This document shows positions 35,501-45,840 of a stretch of 64,000 nt of DNA, piece by piece. A model generated the notes under the pieces. The model saw only the letters and a list, made by a program, of their open reading frames with translations, ran no database searches and was not told where the DNA came from. The stretch spans positions 4,418,501-4,482,500 of the forward strand of contig JAMPIT010000539.1 in the NCBI GenBank assembly GCA_026261815.1, given 5' to 3'. The position numbers and the translations under genes were made by a program. Every line of letters starts with the position of its first letter. Position 1 is the first letter of the stretch. The DNA comes from Monarcha castaneiventris obscurior (Eukaryota; Chordata; Aves; Passeriformes; Monarchidae).

Positions 35501-38500
35501 CCAGTGCAGACAGGCGCAGGGATCCTCCCTGTGCACGTCCATGGGGCACCTCTACCCTTCTCCCCACTAACAGCAGAATTCAAGCAGCCCCAACACCTGT
35601 GGGCATTCAGAGGTGCTCAGCAGTAGTTAGTCACCTTTTGGGAAGAGCCTGGCCACAGCTGCCGTCAAGCCCAGGCAGGCTGTGCAGCTCAGAGCAAACA
35701 CGAGACATCTCCTCTCAAAGCAGCCTCCTCCATGACTCAGCTGAAGTCAGAACAAACCCCAGCTTGGGGCATAACCGCACCCAGGGGATCTGTGCAGGCT
35801 TCTGCACCCTGTCCAGGTGTCTGCCACGACCGGTGCTCCAGAGGGAAGGTTCTGGAGCCCCAGGGCAGGGCTAATGCTTCACCCCAAAATGCACCCATTC
35901 CCGACCAGCCACCCTAAGGGCATTCCTGACCTCCAGAAACCAGCTGCCAGCATCCAGCTGCTGGAGATCTGTCCAGTTGAAGGCAGTGCTCTGGGCAGCC
36001 CTGTCAGGGAACACAGCCTGCACGTTGGTGGTCCTGGTGAGTTCCTCGTCGTGCATGAGGAATGGGACCCCGTCAGCACTGGCAAAGGAGCACAGAGGAA
36101 AGCCGTAAGTTGTAAGCTGTTCGTTTCCTACCCCTGCCCTGGCATTTCTACCTCCTCCCAGCCACCTGCTAGAGTAACCCCCACCCTTATTCTACTTGTG
36201 GCCCTTTACACAAAAATGTGCACCTAGAGACCAAGCCAGGAACCAAAGTAGCTCCTTGCTCTCTAAAACAGCTGTCCCAATAACAGGATTACATGAGATG
36301 AACTGGAGCCAGGGTCTGTTTTCCAAGCAGTACCCCCTCCCCTGAGGGAGCCTCCCTCCCTGGAAGGCAATCTGCATGGGAAGGACAGAAACCCAGTACC
36401 TCTCCCAAATCATTGGGACACCAAGCTGGAGCCAGTCCCATACTGGGAAGGTGGGAGCGGCAGAGCCCTTTGAACAGGGCTGCCTCCAAATGCAGGCTGT
36501 ACCAGTCCTCCAGGTGTCTTCCATAATGCCCCCTGTGAGGTGACATCCCAGGATACACAGACCCCTTCCTCCCTCTGAGCCCCTTTACCTCACCATGACG
36601 TCTGTCTCGAAGACTTGCACATCACACTCCACCGCCTTGTGCAGTGACATGAGGGTGTTCTCAGGGGCCAGCTGGAAAAAGGAATGGTGTTAGTGCAGAG
36701 AGCGTGGGCAGGATGGGGCAGCAGGCAGACACTCGACCTGCCTGGATGCGCCCAGCAGCTTGGCTGGGCTCTAGGGCAGCCACAGTGAGACTGGGGTGAC
36801 CTGGTCACGGTGGGGGATGGAAAAGGACTGGGGAGAGAGAGCCAGAGCCTGCCTTGTCCCTGCTTCCCAGCCCACACTACACAGCCAGGCTTTCTGCTGA
36901 GAGTCGCATGCTCCTGGTCCAGCAGTGCTCAGGAGGCAGCTCTGTCCTGCAGCTGCTGCACCCCCTGTGCTCACCCATCCTCCAAGCCTGAGCTGCCCTG
37001 GCTGCTGTGGGGACCCCACTGTTCTGGGCTGGCCAGAGCTTGTCCAGGCCTGTGGCCACAAGGATCTGTGCCCCACAGCCAGGCACAGCCTGGCTTTTCC
37101 TGGGGGAGCAGCCTGCCCCATCCACCCTGACCACTGCCAGGGTGCTGGTCACTCACCATGGGTGCTCCTCGATGGCCAACTAGGGCTGGCTTGGGGGGCA
37201 GCTGGTTCTCCTCCATGATGCAAGGGGAGGTGATTCCCAAGGGAGCCAGGTATAGTGCAATCATCGCTGCACAGTACACAAGGAGCAGAAACACTCTGAG
37301 ACCTGCAGGCAGAGACAGAAGTTAGAGGGGATGAGGTACAGAAGAATAATTTTTCAGGTCACTAGGAATAAGGCAAGGCCGCTTCACCTGGCATTAACCT
37401 GTCATTGCCCTAGGTCAAAAATTGCATCCCCAGCCTCAGGAACCCTGCAGATTTATTCTTGGCCCACTATGTGTCCTTGCATCCCTACTCAGCACTTCTG
37501 CAGCACTCTGCCACCTGTAGCCCTCCCTCAGCTGCAAAGCAGGGAGGGCTGAACCTGCAACAAGGGCTGGTCATGAGAAGCAACCAAGAGTAGGCATTCC
37601 TACCACACTGGGGACCTGTTCCCACTGCACTGATGCTCCCTGAGCACCACTCTGCCAACGGTGCTGCTCACTTGGGTGGCAGGAAGCAGGGCACCAGCCA
37701 AGGTGACAAGAGGGGATCCTGGAGGGGGATTACCTGTATTATGGGTGCGATAGATGAAGCTGGCCAGGGGCCAGGCAAGGAGAGTCATTCCCCCCACAGT
37801 TCCAATGTGCAGGAAGGGACCTGTTGCCTGGGGAGGCAAAAACAAACGGGGTGTCAGCCAGCACAAGTCCCTGTCCCCAAAATACACATGCTCCAATGTC
37901 AGGGACCTGCCACTGCAGCCAGTGCTGCTGGAAGATCCACAGTGCCCGGGAGGGAGGGACAGTCTCCTGGGGGACAGAACAGACTCCCTGCTCTGGTCCA
38001 GCCACCTTTCATCAATCTGGTGGCAGCTGCTCCAGGCAGGACTGCAAGAGCAGAAGGAGCACCTTGCCTGGCCAGGCAGCAGAAGTCAAGGGCAGGGAAT
38101 TGACCCCCAGTGCCCACAGCTGTGCTGGGGGCTTCATTCAGCACCCTGCAGCTCAACCCCATAGGTCGGGCACGAGGTGCAGCGGGGGAGTCCCTGGTAT
38201 CGAGGTGACTCACCTGCAGGGAGATACGAGCGCTTTTCCACTCCTCTGCCCACTTTATTCCCAGCCCTGTGAAGGCTGCAGCCACCACCAGGGCAGTTAG
38301 GATCAGCAGGACCTGTGGGGCAGGGCACAGGGCAGTTAGGGGAGCACACAGCATCCTGCAGGCTCGGCAGAGTCCTCCTCATCCCTTCCTCATGAGCCCC
38401 TGCAAGCCCTGATACCCCACTTTTCCCATCTGAGTTTGCAGCTGAGCTCTGTGCTCCGTGCTTTGAGCACTGGGAATATTCCCATCCCAGAGACATGTGG

Positions 38501-40405
38501 CTGAGGAACTGACAGCTGCAGCCCAGCTCAGCGGGGGCACACAGCCACTTAGTGGGGTCACAGCAGCTATACACAGCCTCAGCAGGCTGGTCCCAGCTTC
38601 TGAAGGTGCAAGGGCAGCCAGGACAAGCACCACCTCCCTGCATCCCCAGTCTCTCACCTTGTGCACCCAGTGTAGCTTCAAGGGCTGGCCGCAGAGCTGC
38701 AGGCACAAAGCAAGGACCTGCAAGAGCAAGGAGCTGTCAGAGCTGGGCTGTACCCCACACCTGAGCCCTCACAGGGCACGGGACTCAGCCACAGAAGTTC
38801 GGGCCCCCTGGCACGGGCAGGATCTCTGCCCGTGCTCAGACTGACCCAGCTGCAGATGCTGCAGGCTCCTCCCAGCTCTGCCCAGGGCTCAGCAGCCTGT
38901 GCTCAGCACAGATCCATCCCCCCAGACCAGCGGAATCAGGAGGGCTCACCAGCAGCACAGATGAGTAGCTGATCAGCACAGCCGTAGCTATGAGCAGGAC
39001 CTGGGACCAGTCTAGCCACAGCTTCCTCTGCCTGAAGATGAATCTGCCAGCAAAGCGGAGCGTCAGAGAGGCAGGGGTGATGTGGGGAACAAGGCTGGAT
39101 GTGGGATCCTACTCACTCGTTGAAGTTGTGGAAATCATTGAGGATGATGATAGCGAAGTAGAACCACACCAGCGTGAAGAGGAAGACGCAGAAGAGGAAA
39201 AGGAACCAACTGTAGTCACACTGTAAGCCAGAGATGAGAGTTATACACACACCTTCAGGGCACCTAGCCCCTGGCCAGGTTTCTGAGACCCCTGGTATGA
39301 GCCAGATAGCAGTGGGGAGCACAGGGCATCACAGCAGGCACTGGGCCAGGGGTGCAGGCACTGAGCTGCCCCATGGAGACGGACCAGAGCTACCCTGGCT
39401 GGCTCTTTTGGCTGGACCCATGCTACAGAAAGATGGATGAGCATGTCCTACAACAAACTAAAAGTCTGCCTATGCCAGGCTGGGGAGAACAGCCTCTGTG
39501 GAAGGACTGCCTCCTTTCCTATGCAGCACTCCCTGGGAACAGGCTGGGACTTTGGACATAAGAAGGGGCAGGGAGCCAGGACTCATTCCCTTCTAGCTGG
39601 ATGATCCGTGGGCTGGGCAGAGAGGGGTGCAGTGCCTCAGAACTGCCCTTGCAGTGGTGAGTCTGCAGGCTGGGTCCAGCTCCATTGTCCCCAGCCACTA
39701 GTCCCAAGTGTGTGGGGGAGGTGAGGGGTGCCACAGGTGCCAGAGGGACACCTAGCAACCCAGACTTATTTGTACATTCCAGGCAAGACGGGACAAGCAG
39801 CAGCAGAGCCACTCCCATGGGAGTCGGAGACCTCAGAGAATCCCAGGGCCTCACCACTCCCAGGTTACAAATTGCTGGGGACACCCTCCTGGTGGGGCCA
39901 CACCCAGCCCAGGAACTGTGTCTCCCACGTGCCTGGCCAGGTGCCCCGGACCTGCTGCCACACTCAGCCCTAGGGCTCTGCTCAGCTCCAGGAATGTGCA
40001 AGAGCTGCAGATGCGCACTAATGCTGCTCTACCCTTCTCGTCACCCAGCAGGAACACAGCTCTCACCTTCTCACTGCTCCAGGCTAGGGCAGTCCCTGGA
40101 CAGCGAGGGTGCCAGGTAGCACCCCAGCTCTCCTGGGACTCGGCCCTGGGAAGCAGGAGCAGCAGCAAGAGGTCAGCAGCTCAGTGTCTGGGCTGAGCAT
40201 CCCAGCCAGAGCCCTTCCCCAGCCCAGCCACCACGCTGAGACTCCCACATAAGGGCTGGCAAGCCCCAGCTCAGCATCACTCAGGTATCACCTTGGTGGT
40301 TCTCAGGCCCTTCCTCTTCTCCTTCTTGGCAGTGATCCACTGGCAGCTGTAGGGGCAGAGCAGGCAGGTGGCACAGGTAGAGCAGCAGCCGGGGGGGTCT
40401 GCCAT
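32510..40405 (-). CDS. GDPD2: GDPD2 (GDE3), glycerophosphodiester phosphodiesterase domain protein 2, complete
   Basis: Fifteen coding exons give 1623 bases, 540 residues plus stop, against 539 in human as I recall it. The N-terminus is cytosolic and Cys-rich (GCCSTCATCLLC). Five membrane helices follow at about residues 42-66, 88-113, 125-143, 161-184 and 190-210. The GDPD ectodomain spans about 211-487 and a sixth helix about 491-512, with a short basic cytosolic tail. Catalytic-type residues are all present: His232 in GHRGAP, Glu259 and Asp261 in FETD, His274 in LMHD. Several N-glycosylation sequons lie in the ectodomain (for example NWT, NET, NIS, NVT). GDE3 is a plasma-membrane ectoenzyme reported to hydrolyse glycerophosphoinositol and to act in osteoblast differentiation. 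The HNFNE motif, the six-pass layout and the TDVLLTKIN tail separate it from GDPD4 and GDPD5. All introns are GT-AG. Confidence 0.96.
32868..32896 (-). CDS. GDPD2: GDPD2 coding exon 14, 29-base mini-exon
   Basis: Twenty-nine bases between acceptor TATCTCCTAG and donor GTGAGT. It completes LLK and adds KCSHRRWPA, the basic juxtamembrane tail. It was placed by phase: only this exon links exon 13 (phase 2) to the last exon (phase 1). The human protein has a comparably basic RRFVKKRGK there. Confidence 0.85.
33323..33405 (-). CDS. GDPD2: GDPD2 coding exon 13 (last membrane helix)
   Basis: Encodes PSSTYLMIWIVVDCVSF and the rest of helix 6; donor GTAGGT, phase 2. Confidence 0.94.
33638..33785 (-). 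CDS. GDPD2: GDPD2 coding exon 12
   Basis: Encodes RQYRQDNISVNLYVVN, PWLFSVLWCSGVSSVTTN and HPIWLL, the end of the catalytic domain. Acceptor CCATGCAG, donor GTAAGT. Confidence 0.96.
34135..34286 (-). CDS. GDPD2: GDPD2 coding exon 11
   Basis: Encodes VLWLPDGF, QQAPGVQQVYGR and VNLPYQDMSSEEI; acceptor TTCCCTAG, donor GTGAGA, ends in phase 2. Confidence 0.94.
34926..34967. repeat. 19-bp tandem duplication in a GDPD2 intron
   Basis: GAAGTATTTAGAGGGGTCT occurs twice back to back (34926-34944 and 34945-34963), followed by four bases of a third copy. Confidence 0.9.
35169..35384 (-). CDS. GDPD2: GDPD2 coding exon 10
   Basis: Seventy-two codons, RRPFPTVQ to SGIPLQQ, including SIMFDLRPENH and VNVTLG. 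Acceptor CCCTTGCAG, donor GTGAGC, phase 0 at both ends. Confidence 0.96.
35931..36078 (-). CDS. GDPD2: GDPD2 coding exon 9
   Basis: Encodes SADGVPFLMHDEELTRTTN, which contains catalytic His274, through to LDAGSWFLE. Acceptor CCTTTGCCAG; donor GTCAGG is weak but its position matches the human exon boundary. Confidence 0.94.
36589..36671 (-). CDS. GDPD2: GDPD2 coding exon 8 (catalytic Glu/Asp)
   Basis: Encodes LAPENTLMSLHKAVE and VFETDVMV, with Glu259 and Asp261. Two donors overlap here: GTGAGG after ATG and GTAAAG six bases... later in the same string. Only the second (exon ending GTGAG/GTAAAG, phase 2) keeps the next exon open, so it was chosen. Confidence 0.93.
37157..37302 (-). CDS. GDPD2: GDPD2 coding exon 7 (helix 5 and catalytic His)
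   Basis: Encodes helix 5, then ITSPCIMEE and PALVGHRGAPM. The HRG histidine (residue 232) is the first catalytic element of the GDPD fold. Donor GTGAGT, phase 0 at the end. Confidence 0.96.
37734..37827 (-). CDS. GDPD2: GDPD2 coding exon 6
   Basis: Encodes ATGPFLHIG and helix 4, ending YRTHNT plus one base; acceptor CTCCCCAG, donor GTAATC. Confidence 0.95.
38214..38312 (-). CDS. GDPD2: GDPD2 coding exon 5
   Basis: Encodes helix 3 (VLLILTALVVAAA) and KWAEEWKSARISLQ; acceptor CCCCACAG, donor GTGAGT, phase 0 at both ends. Confidence 0.95.
38658..38717 (-). CDS. GDPD2: GDPD2 coding exon 4
   Basis: Twenty codons, VLALCLQLCGQPLKLHWVHK, equivalent to the human segment ending LHSLHK; donor GTGAGA. 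Confidence 0.95.
38950..39043 (-). CDS. GDPD2: GDPD2 coding exon 3
   Basis: Encodes EFIFRQRKLWLDW and most of helix 2; acceptor GCTGGCAG, donor GTGAGC, ends in phase 0. Confidence 0.93.
39117..39220 (-). CDS. GDPD2: GDPD2 coding exon 2
   Basis: Encodes CDYSWF, the first membrane helix and the family motif NDFHNFN; ends in phase 2 at a GTGAGT donor. Acceptor GGCTTACAG. Confidence 0.95.
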
Positions 40406-40440
40406 AGCAGCAGACTGTCCCAGAGCAAAAGTCAGGTGTC
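40292..40440 (-). CDS. GDPD2: GDPD2 exon with start codon
   Basis: Acceptor TCCCCCACAG at 40441 shows that a 5' UTR exon lies upstream. The ATG is at 40405-40403 after 35 UTR bases; 38 codons follow (MADPPGCC ... RTTK) to a GTGATA donor. The Cys cluster corresponds to the human N-terminus. Confidence 0.9.
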
Positions 40441-42849
40441 CTGTGGGGGATACAACACAGGGTGTTGGCACAGACCTCCCAACACACTGCCCCCACCCCG
40501 TGGGGATGCAGCACTGATGCATTTTGTGTCCAGGTACCCTGGCAGGTGGCCCAGAGTGCTGGGACACAGTGGGGCTGCTGGTTGTGTCCCCAGGCAAGGC
40601 ATGGTGCCAGGGAAAGAAGCAGCCCAGAGTGCAGCCCAACCTGTTCAGCAGGCTGTGCTGGGACCCTTCACCCAACCAGCTGGGGCACGCCTGGAGCTGG
40701 CAGGGAGCAGGGCCTGCTCCCCAGCCCAGGGTTCAGCACTCTGCCTGGGAGCCAGGACCACTCCAGGGGCAGGCAACCTTGCACCCAGGCTTCCCACCTG
40801 CAAGGACTGTCCAGCCCCATGCCATGGCCTGGGGCTCCTGCTTGCAGCTGGGGGTACATGCAGCAGCCTGGGAAGTTCCCGTTCTGATCCCTAAGTCCAG
40901 GTCCTTGCTGATGCAGCACCATCCTGGCAGCTCCTTGGCTCAACCTGCCCTCCAAGGAATCCCAAGTGTGGCTGCAGGAACGGCAGCTGAGCAGGCAGTG
41001 GATGGCTTTGGTCCCAGGGCTTGTGGGGGAGATGTGGGTCAGAGTTATGGGGGGAACCCATTTCTAAAGTCACGGAGATCCAGGCTGGGTGCAGGACCAC
41101 CTCTGAGTTCCCCAAGCACTGTCAAGGAGAGAGGGCCTGGATGCTGTGATCCCCAGATTCCTGGTTTTTGGCTGGAAGATGCAGGGAGCCCAGAACGAGG
41201 TCTCCCTTGATCCACCCTGAGAAATCCCATGTTTACTATTGCTTGTCCTGCTGTGGAGATGCTCCTCCTCCTCACCCCAGCCTCCCCAACAGGCCAGGCA
41301 CACTACGCAACACTATCACCCTGCAGATTAGGCCTGGCTCTCATTTCACTGTGACCACTGAGCCAGGCATGAGAGCCAGCTGACCACATCCTCCCAGCCA
41401 CATCCTCTCCAATGTCGGAGGCAATGGTGTGCCTTGTGGAGCTGCGTCCCATTCCAGTGTGGGCTGTGGAGAGAGGGAGCAGAGCTAGCCCAGCTCCTCC
41501 CAGGCCCAGCCAGCCAGACCAGGGCAGCTCTGCCATGCCCTAGCTGTGGCCAAAGTCTGCGTGGTCTCCCCCTGTAACAGGGCAGCACCCCAGCCTGTCA
41601 CCTTAATCCTAAATACCAGCACTATGAGGGTCTCCAGGGCTGGGGTATAGAGCCTTCCCCCGCACCCACACAGAGCACAGGGTCACGCAGAGGCAGGCAC
41701 CACCCCGAGAGCAGGACCCCATCCCTGGCCAGGCAGCTTCTGCAGGCTGGGGGATGTCTGGGGGCTGCCATCAGCAGGTCCAGCCAGCCAAGGCACAGAG
41801 GATGATGAGCAGCAAAACAGAGCCCCACATCTGCCATCCTGTCTACCTTCCAGGGACCAGACCAGCAGCTGTGACCTGCTCAGTGATGGCACTGAAGGAA
41901 TCAGCCTTAACACAAGTACAGAAAGATGTGGAACCAGATATTTCCCTTCTGATGCCCAGGGGCTCTGGCTGCAGGCTCATACCCCTGCTGTCACCAGAAG
42001 CAGAGCCACCACTTCCACCAGGGATCAGTGGGTTCAACCAGCCTCCACTTGGAGTCACCCTGTCCCCTGTCACTGCTCACATTGGCAGAGCACTGGTGTC
42101 AGCAGCTGCTGGCAGCCTCCCATGCAGGGTACACAGTACAGGAGGAGTGGCTGTGGGCACCAGCTGTAATTCAGCACTCAGCTGCTCCAAGGGACTGTTG
42201 CTGCCAGGACTGGAGCTTGGCAGAGAGTGGCACGGGACTGGTCACAAATCTGCCCCAGCGGTACTGTCTGGAGGGTTTGGAGGGGAAATGCCACCCTGTT
42301 CTCCAGCTCGGAGTGCGACTGCAGCAGTAGCATCAGTGGTTATGGCGCAACACCCCTGCACAGGGCACAGGTCCCGGGTCCCAGACAGAGCAGGGCTGGG
42401 CACACACCGGACCCAGCTCAGCTTCTGCTCCGGCTGCAGTGGGAGCTGGGGGCTCATCAGGGCTGGAAGGGCCCCTCCTTTAGCTCCCACCAAACAACAC
42501 CCGCAGCACACCCTGAGCCCTGGTACGGGAGGCAGAGGGGATCTGAAGGGGTGACAAACCCACTGCCACTGTCACACGGCAGCTTGTGCTGGTAGCATCA
42601 CAAGGACCTCTGTGCCCCAGGGGTGCTCGCACAGGACAACCTGGAGGCCATGAGCAGGTCAAGATCCCCTTGCCCTGCTGTAGCCAAGCGAGCCCAGGCT
42701 GTGTGCCACGGGTAGGTCAGCAGGAGCTGGTGCCTAACCCCGCTGTTCCCTCTCCTCGTAGGACGGAGGACAGAACACAGGCTCAGCACGGGGCATAGGG
42801 TGACCCCAAACCACCAAGAGCAGCACAGCCTGGCCCAGATCCCCCACTC
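40441..42849. other. Probable first (5' UTR) intron of GDPD2
   Basis: Unique GC-rich DNA between the GDPD2 start-codon exon and the upstream CpG island. No additional coding exon, repeat or RNA gene was recognised. Confidence 0.5.
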
Positions 42850-43340
42850 TCAGCCTCATGCTCGGGCAGCCAGCCCTGGGCTCCCCGTTCCTGCTCTCCG
42901 GAGCGTGGGAACAGCGCGGGCAACCCCCTTCCTTCCCCCTCCCAGCTTCCCGCAGAGCCGGGATCATCACCCCCTCCCCGTGCCGCCCTGCCAGCTCTGG
43001 CGGCGCAGGGCAGCATCCCCACGGCCGGGGCAGCCACGCCGGGACGAAATACCTGCTCCCCGCCGATGCCGGGCTCCCGCAGCTGGGCCAGGTGAGCGCG
43101 GGGCTGGGCTCTCCGCGGGCCCATGCGTGCCAGCACTCGGCTCCGGCTGCGCTCACACCCTGCTGGGTGTGCCCGTGGCCCGGCAGGTCCGCACAGGCCG
43201 GCAGAGGCGGGCACACTGCGAGCGGAGCCGAGCCGAGCCGAGCCGAGCGGGCGGGGGGCCGGGCTGGGGTCAGGGCGGGCCCCGCCGGCTCCGAAGCCGC
43301 CGCGGGCAGAGGGGGAAGGGGCCCCGGGGCCGTCACGCGT
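42850..43340 (-). promoter_or_regulatory. GDPD2: CpG island, likely GDPD2 promoter and 5' UTR exon
   Basis: A CpG island lies 2.5 kb upstream of the GDPD2 start-codon exon, which itself needs an upstream 5' exon. On the minus strand a CAG/GTATTT donor gives a candidate first exon ending at 43053. A short pentamer run (GAGCC type) lies near 43220-43245. The donor choice is a guess; the promoter role is inferred from position. Confidence 0.5.
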
Positions 43341-44639
43341 CGCAGCGCAAAAGGAGTTTGCAGGCAGTCCACGTCCAGGCAGACGGAGACTCCAGGGAGA
43401 GCTCCCGGGAGATGGGGGCAGAGCTTCGTGCATCGCCGCGCCTTTGAGCAAGGGGCTGTGGGAGCCCCTCGGACAAAAGGGAGCTTTTCCCTTCCCGGCA
43501 GAGGAAGCCCGAACAGACACATCCCAGGTCACCACGGCTAGCCCGGCTGACACACTGGGGCATGCTTTGAAGGCAGAAGCACAGAAGTAAAAGTGCTTTC
43601 TTGCCTTGAGCCAAAAGAAATCCTTACGAAGGAGTGCATCTGAACTTTGCTAAAGCAGCAGATGAAAGGACGCTCCAGACAGGCCTGATAGCACCTGAAG
43701 ATGGATGGGCTGATGCCTTCCATCTTCGCCCTCCCTCCCTGTGGCACAGTACAGCTGTGTGCCCCCCACCCTCTGCTCCACATCTCAGCTCCTGGTGAGC
43801 CAGGATGCACGATGGGCACTCAGAACTTTCTGCGTCACTGAATTGATCTATCATTGACCGGGATCTCATGGGACCCCTCTGATCTTCTGACACTTGCAAA
43901 GGACCTGAGAAAGCTGATTTACAGGGAGGTGATGGCATTCTGCAGTGACATAGCAACCGCCAATTTAGGCAGAAGCCTCAGCGGGTCCTGTTCCACACTA
44001 CTGTTGACAGCTTCGGCACAACTCATCGAACAGCTCCATGAAATGTGCTGATTAAAGTCTTATCAGTGGAAGGTCTGGAACACTGCAGGAGGGTTTGTGC
44101 AGGAACACCCATTGCTCTTACTCCCAAAGGAGTAAGCTGAAAACATTGCACTGGCCAGGCATACCCTTCAGAGAAGCAAGCAGCCCTGCACCCCAGATTT
44201 TGTCAGCTGTGGGCAGTTTGGCAATGAGGTTCACCTCCTGCATCCGTGCCTTGTGCCGACTCTGACACAGACCAACTGCGCTGCTATACGGAAGAGCAAA
44301 GCCGTGGGCACGAGCTTTCCCAGTGGACCTGTGGCCCAGGAAAGCCGCTGGGATGCAGAGAGCCCATTTTATGGGGTAGCAGATTCACTGTCAGAGATTG
44401 GATGGCAGGTTTTAAGGAGATGAAGCGAGCCCTGAAGTGAGGTGAAGGATCACTTAAGCCAAGAAACATCTTAGTGTGTAGGGGAGAACCGAGCATGAAT
44501 AAAGAGACTACGGTGAGACTGGAGGAGGGGAATTTGCAGCAGAGCTGCGGGAGCTCCAAAAGCTGTGGATTTTAGGGGTGTGAGGTAAAGCTGATGGAAG
44601 AGGCACCCGAGCAGACAGAGCAGGGGGACAGGCAGCTTC
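43341..44639. other. Intergenic DNA between two CpG islands, nothing recognised
   Basis: Mixed-composition unique DNA. A 65-codon plus-strand frame at 43854-44051 and other short frames have no recognised relatives. No repeat family was identified. Confidence 0.5.
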
Positions 44640-45015
44640 CCGGGGGACTGGCCACTGTCTGACCGCGCCGGGAGGGAGCCTATTTCTTTGGGGGAGGGCA
44701 AGCTGTTCTCGCCCGGCGCTACGGAGGGAGCCCCATCCCGGGACCGCCCCGCGCCTGCAGCGGCTCCTCTGCCCACGCGAGGGCGGCGGCTCCGCTGCGC
44801 TCCCGCCCGGCTCCGGCTGCTGTAGGGACGGCGGCGGGGCCGCGGAGCCATTGTCTAATCCCCGCCACGTCAGGCAGCCCTGTTGGGCCAGGGCAGCGGC
44901 TCGTAGCGGTGGCGGTGAGGGGCGGGAGCCGTGCTGGCTGCTGGCACGGGGTGCGGGGCGAGAGCGGCGCGGGCACGGCCGGTGCGGGGCCAGCAGGCGG
45001 CGACCTCGGCCCGCG
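44640..45015. promoter_or_regulatory. Unassigned CpG island
   Basis: A CpG-rich block of about 370 bases with no gene assigned on either side. It could drive a plus-strand gene whose later exons lie beyond the window, or a minus-strand non-coding RNA. A possible plus-strand donor (GGCG/GTGAGG) occurs near 44911. In mammals KIF4A lies upstream of GDPD2, but I found none of its exons here. Confidence 0.5.
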
Positions 45016-45840
45016 CTGAGGACAGGGCTGAGCTTAGGGATGTGACCTAAAGGACGCGGCTGAGCCCAGGGATGCAGCCCAAAGGACTGGGCTGAGCCCA
45101 GGGGTGTGACCCAAAGGAAAGGCTGAGCTTAGGGATGTGACCCAAAGGACAGCGCTGAGCCCTGGGCTGTGACCCAAAGGACCAGGCTTAGCCCAGGGGT
45201 GCGGCCCAAAGGACCGGGCTGAACTTATAGGTGTGATCCAAAGGACCGGGCTGAGCCCAGGGCTGTGACCCAAAGGACAGCGCTGAGCTTAGGGATGTGA
45301 CCCAAAGGAAAGGCTGAGCCCTGGGCTGTGACCCAAAAGACCGGGCTTAGCCCAGGGGTGCGGCCCAAAGGACCGGGCTGAGCCCAGGGGTGCGGCCCAA
45401 AGGACCGGGCTGAACTTATAGGTGTGATCCAAAGGACCGGGCTGAGCCCAGGGCTGTGACCCAAAGGACAGCGCTGAGCTTAGGGATGTGACCCAAAGGA
45501 AAGGCTGAGCCCTGGGCTGTGACCCAAAAGACCGGGCTTAGCCCAGGGGTGCGGCCCAAAGGACCGGGCTGAGCCCAGGGGTGCGGCCCAAAGGACCGGG
45601 CTGAACTTATAGGTGTGATCCAAAGGACCGGGCTGAGCCCAGGGCTGTGACCTAAAGGACAGCGCTGAGCTTAGGGACACAGCCCAAAGGACAGCTCTGA
45701 GCCCAGGGGTGCGGCCCAAAGGACCGGGCTGAGCTTATAGGTGTGACCCAAAGGACAGCGCTGAGCCCTGAGGTGTGACCCAAAGGACAGCGCTGAGCCC
45801 AGGGATGCCACCCAAAGCACAGAGCCGAGCTCAGATTTGA
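45016..45840. repeat. Minisatellite, ~32-bp unit with 191-bp higher-order repeat
   Basis: About 25 tandem copies of a unit near 32 bases (type GGACCGGGCTGAGCCCAGGG plus GTGCGGCCCAAA). From 45211 the copies form a higher-order repeat of six monomers (five of 32 and one of 31 bases, total 191). Copy one (45211-45401) and copy two (45402-45592) look identical by eye; a third begins at 45593 and diverges after two monomers. The repeat makes recurring minus-strand frames of 79 codons that have no coding meaning. Confidence 0.97.
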
